The translations under genes were made by a program, and so were the position numbers. A stretch of DNA of 64,000 nucleotides, from NCBI RefSeq assembly GCF_014076845.1, contig NZ_JACGUT010000082.1, positions 434,001-498,000 on the forward strand. The letters run 5' to 3'. The DNA comes from Colwellia sp. MB3u-41. Its GTDB lineage: Bacteria > Pseudomonadota > Gammaproteobacteria > Enterobacterales > Alteromonadaceae. Below, piece by piece: positions 58,979 through 64,000 of the stretch. Under the pieces are notes generated by a model. That model was not told the DNA's origin, did no database searches, and saw nothing but the letters and a program-made list of their open reading frames with translations. Position 1 is the stretch's first letter. Each line of letters starts with the position of its first letter.

Positions 58979-59245
58979 AAAGTACCGCCATATGAGACGT
59001 GTACGAAATGCTGTACTCAACTCCACAATAATTAATATAGCTGGCGGGATTAACTTGGAGTGTACACTTCCAAAACTTTGCTTTTGTAACAATACTATCG
59101 TTCATAAAAAAACCTAGGGTACGATTGTGTAGTCTTTTCAGTAAACACAAAACTCAAGAAAATAATCAGAAAGATAACCATTATAATAAATAAAAACTAT
59201 TTTTGGAATTGCTCATTATCATGGGTTGTTAACTTTATTAATTTG

Positions 59246-59371
59246 CATAACGCCGACCTGCCGATTGCATTACTTTGGTAATAGACATTAACTCACTGGT
59301 TGACATGAGCAGGTGAACATGGCTTGTCATCAGTACATAAGCATGTACTGATGCTGCATTTTTTAGACAGG
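59246..59371 (-). pseudogene. RAYT copy B, C-terminal piece
   Basis: This piece aligns to the middle of RAYT copy A (SVHAYVLMTSHVHLLMSTSE, then KVMQSAGRRY) and is also cut after GRRY. The N-terminal part of the same gene lies at 60215-60347, on the far side of an inserted RAYT. HUH reads SHVH after an Asn-to-Ser change. Both pieces carry CCTGTC at the break. Confidence 0.8.
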
Positions 59372-59393
59372 AAATCAACGTTGACGTTGATTT
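59372..59393. repeat. 22-base palindrome at the RAYT unit end
   Basis: AAATCAACGT and ACGTTGATTT form a perfect inverted repeat around TG. It shares AATCAACGT with the 29-base repeats at the other end of the unit and overlaps the RAYT stop codon. Confidence 0.8.
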
Positions 59394-60099
59394 ATACTAT
59401 GCCTCTAAAACACTTGGATTTTCTATCCCCACCTCTGGCTAGTGGCACTGCTCTTCTTCCCGTTTGTTGCTCAACTTGTTGTTTGAATCGATTTTCACCC
59501 AATACCCACGCTTTATTTGTCGCATCCCGTATTTCCTGTAACGTAAGTTCAGGTATGTGGTGTTCAAACAGGTATTTATAAGCCTGTTTGCGTTCCTCTT
59601 TGTTCGTGCCAAGTGATTGATAACAGTAATGGGCTGACAGTAGTGCTACATCTTTATCCAGTGCATTGCCGTGGTAACTTGACCAAGGATATTCCGCAGG
59701 GTGCACCACCATATGAGCTCTCACCGGATTAAGTTCGATGTAACGACTTACCAACAAAAAGTAGTTATCACTATCGACTAAGGTAGATTTATATCGACCT
59801 TCCCATAACGTACCTGTACGTTGATAGGTTTTGTTGATGTACCTAACATAATACCGCCCCAGAGATTGCATGAGCTGACTCACGCCTTTTTCTGTTTCAG
59901 GTGTCATGAGTAAATGCACGTGGTTGGTCATCAATACGAATGCGTGAACATTCACTTGGTACTTTTTTGCGTAATATTTGAGTTTATCGAGATAAACGGT
60001 GTAATCTTGTTCAGCAAAAAAGCTGGCCTGACGGTTATTGCAACGCTGAACAACATACTGAGGAATACCCGCCAAATTTAATCGAGGTAATCTCGCCAT
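59392..60099 (-). CDS. REP-associated tyrosine transposase, full length
   Basis: A 235-residue Y1 transposase of the RAYT group, which acts on REP hairpins in single-stranded DNA. It opens with MARLPRLNLAGIPQYVVQRC, has the HUH motif LMTNHVHLLM, TGTLWEGRYKSTLVD, and the helix SRYIELNPVRAHMV with the catalytic tyrosine. The whole frame is intact. It lies within the 843-base unit inserted in another RAYT gene and has REP-like repeats on both sides, so it may be active. Confidence 0.92.
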   Translation of the reverse strand: MARLPRLNLAGIPQYVVQRCNNRQASFFAEQDYTVYLDKLKYYAKKYQVNVHAFVLMTNHVHLLMTPETEKGVSQLMQSLGRYYVRYINKTYQRTGTLWEGRYKSTLVDSDNYFLLVSRYIELNPVRAHMVVHPAEYPWSSYHGNALDKDVALLSAHYCYQSLGTNKEERKQAYKYLFEHHIPELTLQEIRDATNKAWVLGENRFKQQVEQQTGRRAVPLARGGDRKSKCFRGIV

Positions 60100-60153
60100 C
60101 TTCAGCTAAGCCCTAAAATAAAGGAATAACATAAGCGTAGATGACTAAATTAG

Positions 60154-60214
60154 AAAATCAACGTCTCTGACCCCATTGATTGTTGAAAATCAACGTCTCT
60201 GACCCCATTGATTG
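60154..60214. repeat. two exact 29-base REP-like repeats
   Basis: Copies at 60154-60182 and 60186-60214 are identical and 3 bases apart. On the minus strand each has AATCAA and TTGATT at its ends with TGGGGTCAGAGACG between, which could form a small hairpin. They lie directly 5' of the intact RAYT gene. Confidence 0.85.
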
Positions 60215-60347
60215 GACAGGCATCATTTAGGCATTCGAGATAAAATAAATAATCATCGTCGGCAAAAAAACGCACATTATGATTATTGCCGCGACTAATG
60301 ATATGACAAGGAACGTTTGCTAAAAAATGGCGTGCCTTACGAGGCAT
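60215..60347 (-). pseudogene. RAYT copy B, N-terminal piece
   Basis: The first 44 codons (MPRKARHFLANVPCHIISRG, then DDDYLFYLECLNDAC) match RAYT copy A with few changes. The frame then runs into the REP-like repeats of the inserted unit. Together with 59246-59371 it is one split gene. Confidence 0.85.
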
Positions 60348-60442
60348 TATCGACTCCTTTCGATACTAAATACGCCATCAAGTATAGCTAATTTTTAAAA
60401 AATTCAAATGAGAATAATTCTCAAGTGTCACCGACCCCTTTT
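60215..60442. repeat. direct repeat, right copy (RAYT N-terminus plus flank)
   Basis: Right-hand partner of 57401-57626, in the same orientation. Recombination between the two would delete about 2.8 kb including the TAXI gene and the intact RAYT unit. Confidence 0.8.
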
Positions 60443-60501
60443 GTCACCGACCCCTTTTATTATGCTTGACTGGGGATCCCTAATGGGCGACCCCTTTTAT
60501 T
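60427..60501. repeat. tandem GTCACCGACCCCTTTT repeats
   Basis: Two exact 16-base units are joined head to tail (60427-60442 and 60443-60458), and a third partial copy, CGACCCCTTTTATT, lies at 60488-60501. A degenerate form is found at 57607-57626 beside RAYT copy A. They look like REP sequences of the MPRK-type RAYT and end 12 bases before the GC-rich gene. Confidence 0.75.
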
Positions 60502-60512
60502 CTTTTTGCTTC

Positions 60513-62246
60513 TCATCGCCAACGCGGTCGAGATGAGTGAATCAACACGTCGGCCATTTGGTCGAGCGTGCGTTCGTAGCGAGCCTGATCGGGCGGAGCG
60601 ACGGTCGTATGCCGGAAAATTCGTATACCACTGGCAGGGTCCAGCATGTGCGCTTGGGACAATAGCAAGCGCGCTTGCATGAATAGTGGCCTGTTTTGAA
60701 TGCGTATCAACTCGTGCGGACTCTCTTTGCCGTGCCCGATATGATCAGGGGCCTCCCGCTGCCTTTGGGCAAAATGCGCTTGCTGTGGGTGGTGGAACTG
60801 ACTTGAGTCTTGGCCGTACCGCTGTAAGTAAACCGAGGGACGATAGTGTCCTTGGCGGGCTCTCAGGATCGTGCGTCGCGTCAATTCATTGAGTTCTAAA
60901 CGGTACCTTCGAGACATATTGTCGTCGGCCAGTTTGTCACGCTCCTCCTTGGTACCGGTCACTGGTGGCTTTGGATCATGGGCGGTTCTCAAGGCTGAGC
61001 GCAGTGGTACCGGAGGGCCAGGCACGACAGCTGGTCGTTGAGGAAACAGTTTGAGCTTACGTGTGAGCTCGTCGTTCATCTTCTCACGAGCGAGCGCCGA
61101 CCCAGGCTCAAGATCTTGCCAGCGGTATTGAATATCACCAACATAATGCAGGTCATCGAGCAGTTCATCGTCGAAGGGAATGCCATGGGGGTGAGCCATA
61201 TAGGCGACGTCATCGACAAGATCTGCTGGCACCATGATCTGGAAGAGACTGCCTTCGACAGTGTCTGTCAGCTCGGCTGCGGCCATCAGTTGGGCGATGG
61301 GTGCGGTGTCGAAACCAAACTCACCGAAAAACTTTTCAATGAACCATCTCGGGTCAAGTGGCGTTTGCCCCTCTCCAATTTGAAAATAATGGAACGTCTC
61401 CTCACCGGCATGTCCGAGGCTGCCAAACAACGAGAGATTGGCCGAAATGATATGGCGTTTGGTACCACCATCGTTGTCGTCGATCATGCCAGTCTCTTCA
61501 ATCTTGGCCACTAAGAAGTCTGTGACGTTGTCGAATTCGGCAAACGTACGGTCGTTAGGTCCTGGGTAGCGAAAGAAGTGAAAATCTGCGGGTACGGGTC
61601 TTCGGTAATACTTCTCGTAGACTTTCTTGTAGAGATCCTGAGCAATCCTCATTCGCGGCGTTTGTGCATGGTAAAAGCTGTAGAACTTGGTGCTGCCACT
61701 TAACTCGTTGCGAATGACCTTGTCCCGAATAAGTTTATAGGCGTCCACCTGCCTACGCGAGATGGTCCGAGATCGGCCTGTGGCGTTTGGATCAAGAGGA
61801 GGCGTGGGTCTTAGGAACCGCCGACGAGTACCATCGACCACCGGCCCTCGCGGGTTAAATTCTCGATCCACAAATTGGTCGGATAGAACCTGAATAGTTG
61901 GCGATGTGGCAACGCCATCCAATAGTTCGTTTGCCACGACCACCAGATCGCGCGCGTTAGCGTCAAGCGGAGATTCAGGGCCAAAGAGCAGTGCTTTACG
62001 AGCGTCGGCGATGCCCTCATGCAGCAGCCTTCGAATGCCGCCGCGTATGTGCCGTCGATGGATCAATTCATTTGCGGCAGTGGTGGTGGCCAACTCCAGT
62101 GCCAATACCGCGTTCGCGACCTCGTCAACGGGCTGGTGTTCACGTACTAGGCGGTGCCCGCAGTAGAGACATCGAGTGCCTCTCTGATCTTCTATGAAAT
62201 TGGGTTGCCGTGGCCCCGGACAGTGTGAATTGTCGCAATGACTCAT
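60513..62246 (-). CDS. GC-rich zinc-ribbon protein of unknown function
   Basis: A 577-residue protein that was not recognised. The N-terminus has four cysteines at residues 4, 9, 26 and 29 (CDNSHC, CLYCGH) that look like a zinc ribbon. A central region (residues 175-310) has FYSFYHAQTPRMR, DFHFFRYPGPNDR, ANLSLFGSLGHAGEETFHYF and SLFQIMVPADLVDD, and the C-terminus is Arg/Gln-rich. No signal peptide or membrane segment is seen. GC content is far above that of its neighbours (37 of 60 bases at 61741-61800), so recent transfer is likely. An effector or toxin role is possible but unproven. Confidence 0.7.
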   Translation of the reverse strand: MSHCDNSHCPGPRQPNFIEDQRGTRCLYCGHRLVREHQPVDEVANAVLALELATTTAANELIHRRHIRGGIRRLLHEGIADARKALLFGPESPLDANARDLVVVANELLDGVATSPTIQVLSDQFVDREFNPRGPVVDGTRRRFLRPTPPLDPNATGRSRTISRRQVDAYKLIRDKVIRNELSGSTKFYSFYHAQTPRMRIAQDLYKKVYEKYYRRPVPADFHFFRYPGPNDRTFAEFDNVTDFLVAKIEETGMIDDNDGGTKRHIISANLSLFGSLGHAGEETFHYFQIGEGQTPLDPRWFIEKFFGEFGFDTAPIAQLMAAAELTDTVEGSLFQIMVPADLVDDVAYMAHPHGIPFDDELLDDLHYVGDIQYRWQDLEPGSALAREKMNDELTRKLKLFPQRPAVVPGPPVPLRSALRTAHDPKPPVTGTKEERDKLADDNMSRRYRLELNELTRRTILRARQGHYRPSVYLQRYGQDSSQFHHPQQAHFAQRQREAPDHIGHGKESPHELIRIQNRPLFMQARLLLSQAHMLDPASGIRIFRHTTVAPPDQARYERTLDQMADVLIHSSRPRWR

Positions 62247-62272
62247 TATTTTGGTTCCCTAAGAATTAAAGA

Positions 62273-62298
62273 ATTAACAAGACACCCATGATAACGAG
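62273..62298. repeat. 26-base direct repeat, left copy
   Basis: Matches 62906-62931 at 24 of 26 bases in the same orientation. It lies 26 bases upstream of the GC-rich gene start. The right copy is the end of a TauE-like remnant, so the left copy may be a piece of the same sequence left by an insertion or duplication. Confidence 0.6.
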
Positions 62299-62432
62299 AA
62301 GAAAAAAAAATTTTCATTTATTACTATGCATATATTTGTAATTCATTACTTTTAACATAATAATCATACAACCCTAAAAATTAATAAACCTTTGCCTCAT
62401 CCCTGATACCTTTGCGGGGTGCACAAATGCTC

Positions 62433-62768
62433 CTAAGATAACGATTTTCTGTAATGCCCTGGTGACAATTTATACTCAGGTTTGAATGCAGTTGAAAAAT
62501 TATTAGAATCTGGATAACCCACTTAATCACCCACCTGAAAAATACTTAAAGTGGTTGTTTTTAATAACGTTTGAGCCAATGATATGCGTTTTTTAAGCAG
62601 CCAGGCGAACACGGTTAGACCATAACTGCTTTTAAACGCATCATTGAGCTTATTGAGATTAGTGTCCATTTTAACAATCAGCTCACTGAGTTTGATATCT
62701 TCACCAAGCTGGCTTTGCAGATATGCCGGGGTATTTTTGGCCAAGGGCATGGCTTTTGGCATCAACAA
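62433..62768 (-). pseudogene. AraC-family regulator C-terminus with an in-frame stop
   Basis: The sequence reads as the two helix-turn-helix motifs of an AraC regulator: KLSELIVKMDTNLNKLNDAF, YGLTVFAWLLKKRISLAQ, LLKTTTLSIFQVGD, then a TAA, then VGYPDSNNFSTAFK and LSPGHYRKSLS. A sense codon (usually Ala or Cys) stands in place of the TAA in working members. The sensor domain upstream is not recognisable. It is a decayed gene. Confidence 0.8.
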
Positions 62769-62901
62769 TGGTCAGGCAACTTTTGCTGATATTTTCATTG
62801 TCGATTTTTAAGATGCGGCTTTATTGTTATCGGCATTGCTGATTTAAACCGGGATATAACCCAGTTTTTTGAGTATGAAACCAAGTTGTTGTTTATTTGA
62901 T

Positions 62902-63060
62902 CTAAATTAACAACACACCGATGATAACGAGTACCCCAAAAAATAGTTTTGCAATTTATGGCGATAGGTAGCTTTGTAATAATCCGCCAACGAAAAAGGC
63001 AAAAACATCAAATTTAACGTAAACTCAGCGGCTTAATAAAAGGGCCAATAAAACCGCATA
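62902..63060 (-). pseudogene. possible TauE/SafE-like transporter C-terminus remnant
   Basis: Minus-strand reading gives YAVLLALLLSR, a stop, VYVKFDVFAFFVGGLLQSYL, a second stop, and IAKLFFGVLVIIGVLLI. Hydrophobic GGLLxSxLSP followed by a final membrane segment is how many TauE/SafE anion transporters end. The two stops show that it is not functional. The assignment is tentative. Confidence 0.35.
62906..62931. repeat. 26-base direct repeat, right copy
   Basis: Partner of 62273-62298. The two copies bracket the AraC remnant and lie on the same strand. Confidence 0.6.
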
Positions 63061-63150
63061 GTTGAAGTCATAGCACATCAATAGTTTTACCATTTTGAAT
63101 AGTTTTAATAATCAAATGACTTGCCCTCCTTCTTTCTTCTTTTCTCTTCA

Positions 63151-63939
63151 TTATTTTGAAAAAACCACCTCACAGTTAGAATCATAACCCGACAACATTA
63201 TGTTGCTTAATAATGTATCTATTATGGTCAAAAATACGGGTATGTTGTGGCTAAACTTCAGGTAGTTTAGAAAGCACTCTGATGGGTATTCGCCAAGCGC
63301 ATGGCTACTATTTTGTAGTGCGACAAATTGCTCCTTGAGCTTGGATGAAGCGCTAAACCGCATGGGTTGACTGGCCAGATTACTGAATTCGTAAAAGCCT
63401 TCTTGGGTGCCCATGGAATTAATGATGACATCTATTTTTTGCTCATCTAGCCGGCGTTTTAATAGATGTAACACGCGGTTTAGATTGTGCGTTAGCAACA
63501 CTTGTTGCGCTTCATCGTTTAACAGTAACTGATTAATATTAAGGTTGATGACCACGCGTGGTGGGAAAAAGAAAGAGCCCCTTATGCGCCGTAACTGAGC
63601 ACGCGTTCTTAGCGAATCTTTCTCTAATATGACTTGAGGGATGATTTTTGTGTGAAGTTGACCGTCTAATAGTTGTATTTCGTAATTGTCTATCAGACTT
63701 TCTTCGTCATAAGAATGATCACCTAATAACAGTACTTTTACCCCATAAGCTCTTACCCAAAGTAAATAGCAGAAAAATATGCCTCCCAATATAACCAATA
63801 ATGTGAGCGATAAATTTAATAAAAGGCTGTCGTTGAATGTTGCCCAGTCTATCAATAACACCAGGCTTAAGAAGGTACCTAAAATAATCAAACCTAACCC
63901 GCCTAATAACATATCCCTGTGAAGTTTACTCATGCTCAC
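63151..63939 (-). CDS. inner-membrane protein of unknown function
   Basis: A 262-residue protein with two membrane segments near residues 10-30 and 40-63 (GLIILGTFLSLVLLIDW, LSLTLLVILGGIFFCYLLW) followed by a cytoplasmic domain of about 195 residues with SFFFPPRVVINLNINQLLL and VLHLLKRRLDEQKIDVIINS. No family was recognised. The GTG start overlaps the stop of an upstream gene (GTGA), and an ATG two codons later is also possible. It forms an operon with the gene that runs off the end of the window. Confidence 0.6.
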   Translation of the reverse strand: MSMSKLHRDMLLGGLGLIILGTFLSLVLLIDWATFNDSLLLNLSLTLLVILGGIFFCYLLWVRAYGVKVLLLGDHSYDEESLIDNYEIQLLDGQLHTKIIPQVILEKDSLRTRAQLRRIRGSFFFPPRVVINLNINQLLLNDEAQQVLLTHNLNRVLHLLKRRLDEQKIDVIINSMGTQEGFYEFSNLASQPMRFSASSKLKEQFVALQNSSHALGEYPSECFLNYLKFSHNIPVFLTIIDTLLSNIMLSGYDSNCEVVFSK

Positions 63940-64000
63940 TTGACTCCTTTGCCCTTTGGACGATTAATGACTTCATTTTGACCTAAGCGGTAACGACGAC
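63936..64000 (-). CDS. partial gene running off the window end
   Basis: The last 20 codons of a minus-strand gene are visible (RRYRLGQNEVINRPKGKGVK and a stop). Its stop overlaps the GTG start of the following gene, so the two are co-translated. The family cannot be judged from such a short piece. Confidence 0.55.
   Translation of the reverse strand, partial: RRYRLGQNEVINRPKGKGVK

Larger units (their letters stand above)
59372..60214 (-). mobile_element. RAYT unit with REP-like ends inserted in another RAYT gene
   Basis: This 843-base unit contains an intact RAYT gene, a 22-base palindrome at its 3' end (59372-59393) and two 29-base REP-like repeats at its 5' end. It interrupts RAYT copy B at codon Cys44. 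The sequence CCTGTC (minus strand) is found on both sides (59366-59371 and 60215-60220), and only one copy is present in the aligned uninterrupted relative, where it reads CCTGTG. This structure indicates that the unit moved as a block. Confidence 0.75.

Noticed and set aside
59324-59581. 85-codon plus-strand frame at the RAYT end
   Set aside because: It is antisense to the intact RAYT and to the copy B fragment.
61038-61514. 158-codon plus-strand frame inside the GC-rich gene
   Set aside because: High GC lowers stop frequency in all frames; the minus-strand frame of 577 codons with a Cys-rich start is the better gene.

Overview
The window looks like a chromosomal segment of a marine gammaproteobacterium of the Alteromonadales, most like the Colwelliaceae (Colwellia/Thalassotalea). 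This is inferred from AT-rich core genes, the block groES-groEL / fxsA / cutA / dsbD, the block aroQ-accB-accC, and many cyclic-di-GMP and TonB-dependent proteins. No rRNA or tRNA gene and no CRISPR array was recognised.

Region 1 (1-4.7 kb): a FIST sensor protein coupled to a PAS-GGDEF-EAL protein, then a gene-poor stretch holding a decayed C-terminus of an IS91-type transposase. Region 2 (4.7-15.1 kb): an Rrf2-family regulator diverging from a long SUF operon (sufB, C, D, S, A, T, E), followed by a monothiol glutaredoxin, lipoyl synthase, ferredoxin-NADP reductase and a BolA-like protein. Together these make, carry and use Fe-S clusters. Palindromic sites in front of sufB are candidate operators. 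Region 3 (15.4-22.0 kb): a visibly GC-richer block with an HCF101-like Mrp-DUF971 ATPase, an Nfu-like protein, SelO and MoaA in one tight operon, converging on ilvD. The Mrp and Nfu proteins have each lost the first cysteine of their CxxC motif, which makes this the most unusual gene set in the window.

Region 4 (22.2-29.5 kb, minus strand): a TonB-dependent receptor, a large hybrid histidine kinase and a REC-GGDEF protein. Region 5 (30.6-36.0 kb): a LysR pseudogene with four lesions, DoxX, two tandem glutathionyl-hydroquinone reductases and a double-CDGSH glutamate-synthase-like protein. Region 6 (36-56.7 kb) is mostly ordinary: the chaperonin operon with a sigma32-like promoter, fxsA, cutA, dsbD, a binding-protein/porin/GGDEF-EAL operon, aroQ-accBC, two tiny paralogous Cys-rich proteins, elbB, a Bcr-type exporter with a MocR regulator, an EamA exporter, a solute-binding protein, an M28 peptidase and a diguanylate cyclase.

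Region 7 (57-63 kb) is an accessory island. It holds remains of at least three REP-associated tyrosine transposases (RAYTs). One intact RAYT with REP-like ends sits inside another RAYT gene and splits it, with CCTGTC on both sides. The island also contains an orphan TAXI-type binding protein, a strongly GC-rich zinc-ribbon protein of unknown function, and broken AraC and TauE-like remnants bracketed by a near-identical 26-bp direct repeat. The window ends in a two-gene unit of unknown function.
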